A model generated the notes under the pieces. That model was not told where the DNA came from, did not search any database, and saw only the letters and a list, made by a program, of their open reading frames with translations. Below, piece by piece: positions 32,149 through 40,939 of a stretch of 64,000 bases of DNA. Both the position numbers and the translations under genes were made by a program. The stretch is from NCBI GenBank assembly GCA_016788785.1, contig JAEUSM010000017.1:429365-493364 (forward strand), given 5' to 3'. Source of the stretch: Candidatus Kapaibacterium sp. (GTDB taxonomy: Bacteria; Bacteroidota; Ignavibacteria; Kapaibacteriales; JAEUSM01). Position 1 is the first letter of the stretch. Every line of letters begins with the position of its first letter.

Positions 32149-33864
32149 ATGCAATTTCGTAGAGATACTATTATTCGAGACTACCGTATCGTCGATATTA
32201 TTGGCGAAGGCGGTATGGGACAAGTCTATGTAGCAATAGACAATTTGGAAAGAAAAGTAGCTATAAAGGTATTAAATCCTTCCTTTACTCACGAAGGCGA
32301 TTTCATTCAACGCTTCAAACAAGAGGCGATGCTCCAATCTTCGCTGGATCACGAAGGAATTGTGAAAATTCATACGTTTTTTGAGCAAAATGGATTGTAT
32401 TTTCTGGTGATGGAATATGTAGAGGGTCAAACCATTCGCCAATTGATTCAGACCGTCGGTCCCATTCCAGAAGCTCGAGTGTTATCCTTGTCAGTTCAAG
32501 TTCTCAAAGCATTAGAGTTTGCTCATAGTCGAGGGATTGTTCACCGCGATATTAAGCCATCCAATATTATCGTAACTCCAAAAAACACTATCAAAATTGT
32601 TGATTTTGGGGTTGCAAAAATGCTGGGTATGGAAAATCTAGTCAATACCCAAGTAGGTTCTAAAATGGGTACCTATCTTTATATGAGTCCAGAGCAAGTA
32701 AAAAGTGAAGAGAATATTGGTGCTCAAACAGATATTTATAGTTTTGGTATTGTCATTTTCGAAATGCTTACAGGTCGAGTTCCCTATAATGTGATTACCA
32801 ATAGTGAATATGCACTGATGCAAGAAATTGTCAATTCTTCCTTGCCAGATCCACGAAAGTACTATCCACACATCTCCAATTCTTTGGTGAATATTCTTTC
32901 AAAAATGACGGTGAAAGATGCAAGAAATCGTTATATTACTTGCTCACAGGTTTTGATAGACATTCATCGATTTACAGATTTGATTCATACAGGTCAATCA
33001 TCTATTCCTTCACATTTTGAACAAACGGGTGTTGTGGATGTTTCTCAAATGAAAGCTCCAACTCCACAACCAAGTGGTTCAAAAAATATACTCTATGTTT
33101 CGTTGGGTGTGGTTGCAGTCTTGTTTATCATTCTTGCTGTTGGTGGATATATGATGTATCAAAATAAGCAGGAAGAAAAACTTCGACAGCGTCAGCAAAC
33201 ACAATTTCAAATAGATTCACTCAAAAAAGCAAACGAGCAAAAACTCCTCCGTGCTGATACTTTGTACAATCAATCGACTAATCTCCGACGTGATAAAAAC
33301 TCCATGGCAAAATGGTATCGCTCTATTGCCTTACTTACAGAGGCAATCGAATTGAATCCAAATGACATTCGCTATTATTTTGAACGTGCCAGAGGGTATT
33401 GGTTTACCAGTGAATTTTCGAAAGCAATTCCAGATTTGGATAAAGCCTTAGAGTTTACAGCAGATTTTGGTAAGGTACAATATGCTCCAGCTTCGTTGTA
33501 TTATATGCGTGGAATTTGTCGTGCAGATAATAAGGATGCAAAGTCCTATTCCGATGCTCAGAATTTAGAATACGCTTTGGCTGATTTGAAAACTGCCTTT
33601 TCTCAACGCAAAGAATATGCAGATGTCTATTGCTCTGCCTTAGTTGCTAAAGCAAAACAACTATACAGCAGTGGCGATGCCAAACAAGCTATCGTTTTTG
33701 CCACAGAAGCATATTCAATTGTAAAGTCAAACAAAATAAAACTGGAAGTTTTACAAATTCGAATGCAATCCTACGAATCGTTAGGCATGACCGATGAAGC
33801 ATTCGGCGATAGAGTAGAAAGTGAAGAAGTCATTAATCTCTTAAATCCTGGAGTTCGACCGTAA
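32149..33864 (+). CDS. Membrane Ser/Thr protein kinase with external TPR region (PknB-like)
   Basis: This 571-residue Hanks-type kinase has an N-terminal catalytic domain (about residues 10-270). The glycine loop is IIGEGGMGQVYVA, the ATP lysine lies in VAIKVLN, the catalytic loop is IVHRDIKPSNII, and VDFGVAKM provides the DFG. The activation segment contains GTYLYMSPEQV. One membrane helix follows near residues 313-335. The outer region has a coiled, Gln/Lys-rich stretch and TPR-like helices (AIELNPNDIRYYFERARGYW). There are no PASTA domains, so the sensing mode differs from PknB/PrkC of Gram-positives. It is linked to the upstream phosphatase and followed one base later by a YbbR protein. 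Confidence 0.94.
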   Translation: MQFRRDTIIRDYRIVDIIGEGGMGQVYVAIDNLERKVAIKVLNPSFTHEGDFIQRFKQEAMLQSSLDHEGIVKIHTFFEQNGLYFLVMEYVEGQTIRQLIQTVGPIPEARVLSLSVQVLKALEFAHSRGIVHRDIKPSNIIVTPKNTIKIVDFGVAKMLGMENLVNTQVGSKMGTYLYMSPEQVKSEENIGAQTDIYSFGIVIFEMLTGRVPYNVITNSEYALMQEIVNSSLPDPRKYYPHISNSLVNILSKMTVKDARNRYITCSQVLIDIHRFTDLIHTGQSSIPSHFEQTGVVDVSQMKAPTPQPSGSKNILYVSLGVVAVLFIILAVGGYMMYQNKQEEKLRQRQQTQFQIDSLKKANEQKLLRADTLYNQSTNLRRDKNSMAKWYRSIALLTEAIELNPNDIRYYFERARGYWFTSEFSKAIPDLDKALEFTADFGKVQYAPASLYYMRGICRADNKDAKSYSDAQNLEYALADLKTAFSQRKEYADVYCSALVAKAKQLYSSGDAKQAIVFATEAYSIVKSNKIKLEVLQIRMQSYESLGMTDEAFGDRVESEEVINLLNPGVRP

Positions 33865-33865
33865 A

Positions 33866-34813
33866 ATGATTCTGAAAAAGAAACATGGATTTTCCATTAA
33901 AACAATGGTGTTTGCTATAACACTATCGTTTTTGTTGTGGTGCTATGTTACGATGAATTCAGAATATTCGATGTTAGTGGATGCTAAAATTTCGGTCAAA
34001 ACTCCACCCGATCGTTCAATTGTTACTTCACTCCCAAACTCTTTGCGACTCAAAATTGTTGGTTCTGGGTGGAAACTTTTGAATATCTTGAGTGGTGACA
34101 AACCAGATGTTCTCTTTGATTTGACCGATAACTCGCTGCGAAAAAATGATACGAATATCATTTTAACCAAATCAGATTATTATCGGTCGTTACGCATGCA
34201 AAGTGGTATTCAACTTACCGATGCTTTCCCTTCAGAATTATCACTTCGATTTGGTGAAGTAGTTTCAAAAAAAGTACCCATTGCAACGAATTTTCACTTC
34301 AAAATGGCGAATGGTTTTATCGTTACTTCAAAAATCAAAATATATCCTGACAGTGTAATGATTGCAGGAGCACCTTCTATGCTCAAAGACATTACTTACT
34401 GGCCTACGGAAGAAGTGTTCAAAAGCAATCTTAGTGGAACAGTGCAAATGCAGGTCAAATTGCTTGATACCATGCGTTCAGTTCGTTTATCTATTCGTTC
34501 TATCAATGCGACTGCCTATATTGAGCGGTATGCAGAAACAGTCGTTCACGATGTGCCTGTTACTATTACCGATATACCAACGTCCAATCCACATACCATT
34601 TCTCCTCGTATTGTTTCGGTGATAGTTCGTGGTGGTGTTAGTAAAATTAGTCAAATTACCGCTGATAATATCAAGGTAACGATTCCCTATGCAGATATCG
34701 CATCTGACTCGACAGGTTCACTGAAGCCTATAGTTACCTTACCTCCTGATTTGCAATTACTTTCTACCTACCCCCAGTATTTACTTCATACCATTCGAAC
34801 TCAAAATAATTAA
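33866..34813 (+). CDS. YbbR-like domain protein
   Basis: This 315-residue membrane-anchored protein has an N-terminal helix (KTMVFAITLSFLLWCYV, about residues 13-29) followed by an exported region with YbbR-type beta repeats. The repeats can be recognised in FKSNLSGTVQMQVKLLDTM, YAETVVHDVPVTITDIPTSN and PRIVSVIVRGGVSKISQI. YbbR (CdaR) proteins in Firmicutes regulate a membrane diadenylate cyclase; in this group that link is not established and no cyclase gene is nearby. It starts one base after the kinase stop, so it is very likely translated with it. A membrane or envelope signalling role is inferred from context. Confidence 0.85.
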   Translation: MILKKKHGFSIKTMVFAITLSFLLWCYVTMNSEYSMLVDAKISVKTPPDRSIVTSLPNSLRLKIVGSGWKLLNILSGDKPDVLFDLTDNSLRKNDTNIILTKSDYYRSLRMQSGIQLTDAFPSELSLRFGEVVSKKVPIATNFHFKMANGFIVTSKIKIYPDSVMIAGAPSMLKDITYWPTEEVFKSNLSGTVQMQVKLLDTMRSVRLSIRSINATAYIERYAETVVHDVPVTITDIPTSNPHTISPRIVSVIVRGGVSKISQITADNIKVTIPYADIASDSTGSLKPIVTLPPDLQLLSTYPQYLLHTIRTQNN

Positions 34814-34814
34814 C

Positions 34815-34836
34815 AAGGGTTTTAAACCTTCTTTTG
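34815..34836 (+). terminator. Possible weak terminator after the YbbR gene
   Basis: An imperfect palindrome AAGGGTTTTAAACCTT is followed by CTTTT. The stem is short and AT-rich, so confidence is low; it lies just beyond the YbbR stop. Confidence 0.35.
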
Positions 34837-34897
34837 AATCGGATAGTCTAATTTTTTGTAAACACTTTTCTATTTACAAAAACACTATAATATTGTT

Positions 34898-35887
34898 ATG
34901 AAAACAACATCAATCCTTCTCGCAGTTGCTTTCTCAATCAGCACTGCATTTGCTGCACCTATGCACAAAGATCGCACTCATTGTATTGAAATGACAGAGT
35001 GCAAAAAAATGAAACCACTCACTGAAGAACAAAAACAAAAAATGCAAGAGTTCAAAGTAGAAGTGATGGAGTATAAAAATTCGGAAATTCTTCCAAAATT
35101 AACCGAATGGAAAAAACAGCTTGATGCTGCAATGACTCCCGAAGATTTGACAAAATTGAATGAACTTCGTGAAAAAGCGGAAAAATTTCGCTCAAGTCTT
35201 GCCAAATCCGTGAAAGATATGGAAGTTGGTAATATCCAAGCATTAAAAGAAAAAATGATATCTTCGAAAGAAAATATCGTATCGATTATGGAAGAGCTAA
35301 AACCATTGGCGGAAAAGTACAAAGCAACGTTAGAGAACTTAATGGAAACTGCCAAACCGGATATGGAAAAATGGAAAGATGATATCCATGAAATTCGTAC
35401 GGAGATAATCATTGAGTCATCTACTGAAGATAAAGCTGAATGTGAGAAAAAAATCAGAAAACACCATCACTTAAATATGGATCTTACTCCTATGGGTCCA
35501 ATGGGAATGAAACACCGTGGTGGAAAAGCAATGTTTATGTTATGGAATGGACAATCAGAGCTATTTGATACCAATGAAGAATCAATCGTTTCTTCTGCAA
35601 GTGATGGAAATGTGTCTACTTCGGGTTTTACCTTGAAACAAAATTCCCCAAATCCAGCAAATGCTGAAACATCCTTCACTTTTGTACTTGACAAACCTGC
35701 AACTGTTTCTTTGAAACTCTACGATGTGAATGGAAATGAAGTAATGACCATTATCAATAGTGGTTCCTTCACAGCAGGTGAACATACTGTAGAAGGAAAT
35801 GTCCGTAACCTATCCAACGGAACGTATTTTTATCGCCTGACTTCTGGATCCATCTCACTACAAAAATCAATGTCAGTTACTCGCTAA
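34898..35887 (+). CDS. Secreted helical protein with Met/His-rich segment and T9SS sorting domain
   Basis: This 329-residue protein has a signal peptide (LLAVAFSISTAFA) and no recognised enzyme domain. Residues 30-190 are strongly helical and charged, with heptad-like patterns and an early LTEEQKQKMQ motif reminiscent of the LTxxQ family of periplasmic stress proteins (CpxP/Spy). Near residues 188-212 a run rich in His and Met follows (KHHHLNMDLTPMGPMGMKH), suggesting metal binding. The C-terminal 80 residues, starting GFTLKQNSPNPANAETSF, form a T9SS type A sorting domain ending SVTR. It is monocistronic: a terminator follows at 35904. A metal-responsive envelope chaperone is one possibility but is not shown. 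Confidence 0.8.
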   Translation: MKTTSILLAVAFSISTAFAAPMHKDRTHCIEMTECKKMKPLTEEQKQKMQEFKVEVMEYKNSEILPKLTEWKKQLDAAMTPEDLTKLNELREKAEKFRSSLAKSVKDMEVGNIQALKEKMISSKENIVSIMEELKPLAEKYKATLENLMETAKPDMEKWKDDIHEIRTEIIIESSTEDKAECEKKIRKHHHLNMDLTPMGPMGMKHRGGKAMFMLWNGQSELFDTNEESIVSSASDGNVSTSGFTLKQNSPNPANAETSFTFVLDKPATVSLKLYDVNGNEVMTIINSGSFTAGEHTVEGNVRNLSNGTYFYRLTSGSISLQKSMSVTR

Positions 35888-35903
35888 GAGAGAGACTATC
35901 AAC

Positions 35904-35934
35904 AAAAAAGCCCACTTTTAGTGGGTTTTTTTTT
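35904..35934 (+). terminator. Bidirectional intrinsic terminator
   Basis: CCCAC/GTGGG stem with TTTTA loop, an A-run before and nine T residues after. It serves the + strand T9SS gene and could stop transcription from the right on the minus strand too. Confidence 0.85.
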
Positions 35935-35949
35935 ATAAAATGGTAAACC

Positions 35950-36228
35950 TTACTTCTTCACAAACATCGTTCTAGATGTTGAGCCATCCAAATACTGTAT
36001 AAGTAAGGTATACAAACCAGTAGAAAGATTGGAAATACCAAAACTATTATTTCCTTTTAGGTTTAGCAATACTTCACTACCCAAGATATTCGTCGCAGTT
36101 ACTGAACGAATTTCTTTTGTACCTTCAATTTTGATACTGGTTTCAGCAGGATTTGGGAATACTCGCAAATCATCCGTAAACTCACCAGCATCAACTGAGG
36201 TTATATTCTTAGTAGAAACCAAAAACAA
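35950..36228 (-). pseudogene. Orphan T9SS type A sorting domain (gene remnant or read-through module)
   Basis: The 92 codons encode almost nothing but a sorting domain: DDLRVFPNPAETSIKIEG, then ATNILGSEVLLNLKG, LSTGLYTLLIQYLDG and a final FVKK. There is no signal peptide or catalytic part, and the only start is a TTG buried in a terminator stem with no ribosome-binding site. The open frame extends upstream, without a stop, up to the TAA of the DUF1573 gene at 36277-36279, and is in the same frame as that gene. It may be the separated 3' end of an older, longer DUF1573-T9SS protein, or a remnant of another cargo gene. Independent expression seems unlikely. Confidence 0.6.
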
Positions 36229-36259
36229 AAAAAGCCCACTAAAAAAGTGGGCTTTTTTT
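36227..36259 (-). terminator. Intrinsic terminator between the DUF1573 gene and the orphan sorting domain
   Basis: A 14-base perfect stem, AAAAAAAGCCCACT/AGTGGGCTTTTTTT, surrounds a five-A loop. It ends in a T-run in either direction. Its GCCCACT arm resembles that of the terminator at 35904. Confidence 0.88.
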
Positions 36260-36276
36260 AAGATTGATTTAAAACC

Positions 36277-36999
36277 TTACTTCATTCCTTGAGGAGCAAA
36301 TGCAGGAGATTTATCCTCTGTAGCTTGTCCATAAACAATGATATCTACTGAAGAATAATCAGGATCATCTGTTTTTAATTTGATTGTTCCAGAGTAATAC
36401 CCAGCTTTATCAGCAATGGCAGAACCAACTATTTTGAAGGTAGCATTATCTTTGATGACAGTATTTGGTTTGATATTAGTTTTTAACCCATTACCAACTA
36501 ATTCCACTGATGTAATTGTCAAATCTTTACCAGATTTGTTTTCCAAAACAGTTTCACCATTTGCCAATTGACCAACTTTCAAATTACTCAAAACCACATA
36601 CGGAACGGAAAGTCTGATTGGTAGGGTGATATTTGCTTTCAAGTTCAAAACTTTTTCCGCAGTTACAGGGTCATCACTTTTGATACGAACTGTTTTCATA
36701 ATAGGACCGACATTTGAACCAGTATTCAGCGTTACCGAAAGAGTTGCAACTTCATTTGGTTGTAACACTTTGTTATCCAAGATAGTACCCGTACACCCAC
36801 AAGCGGCTTGTACATCAGAGATAGTAAGGGTTTTATTCCCAGCGTTTTTGATTTGAACTTTTCCAGAAAGAGGGTTTTTTGTTTTCACTATACCCCAATC
36901 ATAGGTGTCACCACCAACAATTTCTAATTTTGGTTGAGCAAACAACAATGTCGCTGTTCCAATAAACAATGCAATTGAAGACAAAAAGAATGTTTTCAT
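36277..36999 (-). CDS. Secreted DUF1573 domain protein
   Basis: This 240-residue exported protein has a signal peptide at residues 1-21 (hydrophobic IALFIGTATLLFA). The DUF1573 domain follows, with YDWGIVKTKNPLSGKVQIKN and the signature DVQAACGCTGT, where the ACGCT cysteines are conserved. Immunoglobulin-like strands continue with TLNTGSNVGPIMKTVRIKSD. A second Ig-like repeat occupies about residues 130-230 (GYYSGTIKLKTDDPDYSS). The family is common in Bacteroidota envelopes and has no established function. The gene ends at TAA 36277, and an in-frame T9SS sorting domain lies just beyond it, which is unusual. It stands alone on the minus strand. Confidence 0.9.
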   Translation of the reverse strand: MKTFFLSSIALFIGTATLLFAQPKLEIVGGDTYDWGIVKTKNPLSGKVQIKNAGNKTLTISDVQAACGCTGTILDNKVLQPNEVATLSVTLNTGSNVGPIMKTVRIKSDDPVTAEKVLNLKANITLPIRLSVPYVVLSNLKVGQLANGETVLENKSGKDLTITSVELVGNGLKTNIKPNTVIKDNATFKIVGSAIADKAGYYSGTIKLKTDDPDYSSVDIIVYGQATEDKSPAFAPQGMK

Positions 37000-37050
37000 A
37001 TTGATATTAACACTAATAATGTAAAAAATTCTCGGAGTAGTAATAAGTTC

Positions 37051-37572
37051 TTAATTTCTAAGCGAACGAAAAAGAACGGGAATAGTTCCGAAGACAATAG
37101 TATAGACTGATTTGGCAAAAACATATTTTGTAAAAAATTCAATCAGTGTAGCTTCAGTTGTTCGAATATAAAGAAAGGAGAAAATAGTGTTATGAACAAA
37201 GGTTGCTAAAAAAAGAATCAGAACGAATCGATACGTTTGCAAGGTAAGTGTGGTTCTACTTTCTTTGAAAAAGTATCCTGCGGTAAATCCTGCTAAGGTA
37301 TTCACCAACGCATGAACACCTAACACCCCTTCATACGAAAGAAAATCCACCAGCAAACCACACAAAAACCCAGAAATAATTCCCAAAAGTTGTCCTTCAG
37401 AAATAGCAATCCATACAACCAAAATTACAATGATGTCAGGCACTACCCCTTGAATTTCAATGAGTGGTATCAACAAAAAATCCGCAATAGCAAGTACCAC
37501 TGCCACTGCAGCATAAACTGCATAACGAAGTTGGGGGACTTTATCAAAAAGTGTGGTTTCACGGATTTTCAT
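37051..37572 (-). CDS. mreD: Rod shape-determining protein MreD
   Basis: MreD is an inner-membrane part of the elongasome that helps organise wall synthesis during rod growth. The 173-residue protein has about five hydrophobic segments, the first near residues 14-37. A conserved ISEGQLLGIISGFLCGLLVDFLS block near residues 57-79 is split between two helices, followed by LGVHALVNTLAGFTAGYF. Sequence conservation in this family is low, so the call leans on hydropathy, size and position directly after mreC, whose 3' end it overlaps by 14 bases. MreB is encoded about 7 kb to the right rather than upstream of mreC. Confidence 0.9.
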   Translation of the reverse strand: MKIRETTLFDKVPQLRYAVYAAVAVVLAIADFLLIPLIEIQGVVPDIIVILVVWIAISEGQLLGIISGFLCGLLVDFLSYEGVLGVHALVNTLAGFTAGYFFKESRTTLTLQTYRFVLILFLATFVHNTIFSFLYIRTTEATLIEFFTKYVFAKSVYTIVFGTIPVLFRSLRN

Positions 37573-38467
37573 TTACAGTGCCTGTCGAATCTTTAGTAGG
37601 TTTTTTTACGGACTTTTTCTGTTTTGCTTTTGCGGCTAATTCTTGTTGATAGCGTTCTTCCAAATAAATACGTTCCGGATTCGGAAGTGTCGTTACGACA
37701 AACACTTGCTCCAAGGTTTCAAATTGGACAAACGATTGTATCTTGAGTGTTGCAAATAGTGAATTTGGGTCGTTATAATTTCCAACGACCTTACCTATAG
37801 GAATATTAGGAGGAAATTTGGTGCTAAATTCGGAAGTGACCACTATTTCACCTAGTTGGATAGAATAGGTTTTTGGTAAATTTTTCATCACCAAAATCTC
37901 ATCATCTTCCCAGTAAACAACTCCATCTAACCGAGAAGATTCTAACCGTGCGGCAACACGAATATCGCGGTTTTTGATAATAGAGACTATGGCAAAATTC
38001 GTACTGACTGATGCTACTACTCCAACCAATCCACGATCTGTCATTACTGCCATTCCTTGAGCAATACCAGAACTCGTACCTCGATTTATAGTAATATAGG
38101 AACGAATAGAACCGATGGTTTTTCCAACAACTTCGGCAGGAACTAAGGGTAGTTTTGAAATAGATTTGAACTGAAGTAATGACCGCAATTTATCGTTTTC
38201 AATACTTGACTGTCGGGATTTTTGAACTTCAAACGAAAGCTGAGCATTCAAATCACGTAAGGAAGAATTTTCAGATTTTAATGCAACAGGATTGGGGATA
38301 AACGAAAAGGCATCTTGAAACACACCAATTGTCGAAACAACTACTGAACGCAAACCCCCAAATTGGGACAAATCACCAAATGCCATCAATGAAAAACTCA
38401 ATACGACAAAGAAGCATAAGGCAATATATTGCTTAAAATCTTCTATGAATTGTAACAGTCGTTGCAT
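37559..38467 (-). CDS. mreC: Rod shape-determining protein MreC
   Basis: MreC links cytosolic MreB to periplasmic wall enzymes. The 302-residue protein has one N-terminal membrane helix (YIALCFFVVLSFSLMAFG), a coiled coil (SENSSLRDLNAQLSFEVQKS), and the beta-rich MreC domain. The domain shows LVPAEVVGKTIGSIRSYITI, NRGTSSGIAQGMAVMTDRGL followed by VGVV, and VVTSEFSTKFPPNIPIGKVV. The C terminus is a Lys-rich tail. The 3' end overlaps mreD by 14 bases. A terminator at 38496-38533 separates it from the upstream ftsH gene, so mreC probably has its own promoter in the 30 or so bases left, or relies on read-through. Confidence 0.95.
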   Translation of the reverse strand: MQRLLQFIEDFKQYIALCFFVVLSFSLMAFGDLSQFGGLRSVVVSTIGVFQDAFSFIPNPVALKSENSSLRDLNAQLSFEVQKSRQSSIENDKLRSLLQFKSISKLPLVPAEVVGKTIGSIRSYITINRGTSSGIAQGMAVMTDRGLVGVVASVSTNFAIVSIIKNRDIRVAARLESSRLDGVVYWEDDEILVMKNLPKTYSIQLGEIVVTSEFSTKFPPNIPIGKVVGNYNDPNSLFATLKIQSFVQFETLEQVFVVTTLPNPERIYLEERYQQELAAKAKQKKSVKKPTKDSTGTVNENP

Positions 38468-38495
38468 TCGGTTTATGGGAATTTACAAGAGTAAA

Positions 38496-38533
38496 AAAGA
38501 AAAAACGTGTACTGAATCTCAATACACGTTTTT
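38496..38533 (-). terminator. Intrinsic terminator of ftsH
   Basis: AAAAACGTGTA and TACACGTTTTT pair around an 11-base loop. On the minus strand the stem is followed by a long T-rich run (TTTTTTCTTTTTT). It lies 28 bases downstream of the ftsH stop. Confidence 0.85.
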
Positions 38534-38560
38534 GAAAAATCACTACAAAAATAGAAAAAT

Positions 38561-40537
38561 CTACGCCATTTTCATAGGAAGTGGTGGCAATTCTCCACCA
38601 GCAAGTAAAATATCCAATTCTTCGTTGTCCAATGTCTCACGCTCAAGCAACATTTTAGAAGTTAAATGAAGCATATCGATATTATCACGAAGTATCTGTT
38701 CTGCACGTTCCATCGCAGAATGAAGAATTCTACGAACTTCCGAATCAATCAACATTGCTGTTTCTTCAGAATGATCACGAGGTTGAGACATTTCACGACC
38801 CAAAAAGACTTCTTCTGACTTATTTGCATACGTAATAGGTCCAAGTCGTTCACTCATACCCCATTCGCAAACCATCTTTTTCGCCAATGAAGTCGCACGT
38901 TCTAAGTCATTCCCAGCACCTGTAGTAAATTGTGAAAACACAATCCACTCAGCTGCACGACCTGCTAAAAGCGTTGCAATTTTTGTTTCTAAAAAGTCAC
39001 GAGAATATGAATGCGAATCTTCATTTGGCAAATACGACGTTACACCCAATGCACGACCACGAGGAATGATAGTTACTTTATGGACTGGATCGCTATTCGC
39101 AATGAGTTTTCCGAGCAATGCATGACCCATTTCGTGGTATGCTGTTACTTCTTTCTCTTTATCGGAAATAACCATTGATTTGCGTTCAACACCCATCAAT
39201 ATCTTGTCTTTTGCATCTTCAAAATCATCCATAGTCACAACCAAAGAATTTCTTCGAGCTGCAAATAGAGCTGCTTCATTAACCAAATTCGCCAAATCAG
39301 CTCCCGAAAGACCTGGGGTTCCACGTGCGATGACTGATACATTGACATCATCTCCCAATGGAATATTGCGAGTATGCACTTTCAAAATTCCTTCACGACC
39401 ACGAATATCTGGACGATCTACAACCACTTGTCTGTCAAAACGACCTGGACGAAGCAACGCAGGGTCTAAAACGTCTGGACGATTTGTAGCAGCAATCATG
39501 ATAATACCAAGATTCTGCTCGAATCCATCCATTTCAACTAAGAGTTGATTGAGTGTTTGCTCACGTTCATCATGCCCACCACCAACACCAGCTCCACGTT
39601 GGCGACCAACAGCGTCTATCTCATCGATAAACACAATACATGGAGCATGCTTTTTGGCAGTTTCGAATAAATCGCGAACACGTGAAGCACCAACACCAAC
39701 GAACATTTCCACAAAATCAGCACCTGACATTGAGAAAAACGGTACATTTGCTTCGCCAGAAACAGCACGAGCAAGTAAGGTTTTCCCAGTACCGGGAGGT
39801 CCTAAAAGCAAAACACCTTTTGGTATTTTACCACCGAGTTTTTGGAATTTTGTGGGTTCTTTTAAAAAGTCAATTACTTCTTGTAATTCGTATTTCGCTT
39901 CATCAGCACCAGCAACATCTACGAAGGTTACTTTTGTTAAATTATCGCTATTCATACGAATTCGAGCTTTACCAAAGGAGAAAATACCTTTCGTATTTCC
40001 ACCACCTTGCATACGACGCATGACAATGATATAAACACCGATAAGTAAGAACCAAGGAAGAATGGAAATTAGTGCACTCCACCATTGGCTATCACCTTCT
40101 TTATAATTCCATGCTATGCCTTTTGCTCGCCAAGTTTGCTCTGTTTGTGAATCTAAAACACCTAATTTGGTAACGAAATACTTTATTTCTCGAGGACGAC
40201 CATCGCGATTAATCGTGATAGGCTCACGCAATGTCCCATGAAATTCGAAGTCATTCAATTGAGATTTGACAATTTCCGCTGATTCAATTTTATTCGCTTC
40301 TAAATAAGAAAGGTACTCAGTATAGGAAACTGGCCATTCAGGACGTTGTGCACCAACGAATTGAAAATAAAATATGAGAATACCCACAAAAATTGCACCC
40401 CAGATTAAAACATTTCTCATTACTTTATTCGATGCATTTCCTTCACCAGAGTTTGGATTTTTCTGGGGTTGAAAGGCATTTTTTTGTTTTTGAGAAGGGT
40501 CTTGATCTTTCGGTTTGAAAAAATTACCGTCGCTCAT
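38561..40537 (-). CDS. ftsH: ATP-dependent zinc metalloprotease FtsH
   Basis: FtsH is a membrane-bound AAA+ protease that degrades unstable and misassembled membrane proteins and regulatory factors. The 658 residues include two membrane helices (about 43-61 and 157-174) around a periplasmic domain, then the AAA module with Walker A GPPGTGKT, Walker [17 protein letters not shown] and the second region of homology [16 protein letters not shown]. The zinc site is [12 protein letters not shown]. The cytosolic N terminus of about 40 residues is Gln/Asn/Lys-rich. The ATG has AAGGA about six bases upstream. It is monocistronic: a terminator follows and a 402-base gap precedes it. Confidence 0.98.
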   Translation of the reverse strand: MSDGNFFKPKDQDPSQKQKNAFQPQKNPNSGEGNASNKVMRNVLIWGAIFVGILIFYFQFVGAQRPEWPVSYTEYLSYLEANKIESAEIVKSQLNDFEFHGTLREPITINRDGRPREIKYFVTKLGVLDSQTEQTWRAKGIAWNYKEGDSQWWSALISILPWFLLIGVYIIVMRRMQGGGNTKGIFSFGKARIRMNSDNLTKVTFVDVAGADEAKYELQEVIDFLKEPTKFQKLGGKIPKGVLLLGPPGTGKTLLARAVSGEANVPFFSMSGADFVEMFVGVGASRVRDLFETAKKHAPCIVFIDEIDAVGRQRGAGVGGGHDEREQTLNQLLVEMDGFEQNLGIIMIAATNRPDVLDPALLRPGRFDRQVVVDRPDIRGREGILKVHTRNIPLGDDVNVSVIARGTPGLSGADLANLVNEAALFAARRNSLVVTMDDFEDAKDKILMGVERKSMVISDKEKEVTAYHEMGHALLGKLIANSDPVHKVTIIPRGRALGVTSYLPNEDSHSYSRDFLETKIATLLAGRAAEWIVFSQFTTGAGNDLERATSLAKKMVCEWGMSERLGPITYANKSEEVFLGREMSQPRDHSEETAMLIDSEVRRILHSAMERAEQILRDNIDMLHLTSKMLLERETLDNEELDILLAGGELPPLPMKMA

Positions 40538-40939
40538 TCTATATCCTTATCTATTTTATCACTTTTTGTGATAGGTAATGAGGGTTCAACATTAGTAAAA
40601 AAACATACAGACAACAACAAATTGAAAACTTAAAAAAGTTCAATTGCGATGATTTCAATTCTTGATGACGAATATCAATTAATTCTGTAGGCTTGAGAGT
40701 ATGATTTACAAAATTTTGTAGAGATTACTCTAACAAAGAATTTGTAAAAAATATACAGTTAAAAAGGGTGTACATCAACATCTGCTGCAAAGACAAAGCA
40801 CTTTTTAGTAACAATTTACAATCAATCGGTAAAAAACCGATGAAAAAAAGCAAAATTGCCACATTTCCCTTAAAATGTGAAACGGCTGGAATTATTTTTT
40901 AGTGTGATATATTGCGGAATTTACGATAAGACAATCTAA
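40538..40939. other. Intergenic region between tilS and ftsH
   Basis: This 402-base AT-rich gap lies upstream of ftsH and downstream of tilS, both on the minus strand. Two hairpins are visible: CACATTT/AAATGTG at about 40860-40879, which on the minus strand is followed by a T-rich stretch and may terminate tilS, and ATCGGT/ACCGAT at about 40832-40850. No open frame of note or known RNA family was recognised. The stretch nearest ftsH should hold its promoter, not assigned here. Confidence 0.5.

Noticed and set aside
34978..35412. 144-codon minus-strand open frame
   Set aside because: Antisense shadow of the charged helical region of the T9SS cargo gene, whose signal peptide, sorting domain and terminator are clear.
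39549..40034. 161-codon plus-strand open frame
   Set aside because: Antisense to the conserved AAA core of ftsH; long only because of codon composition.
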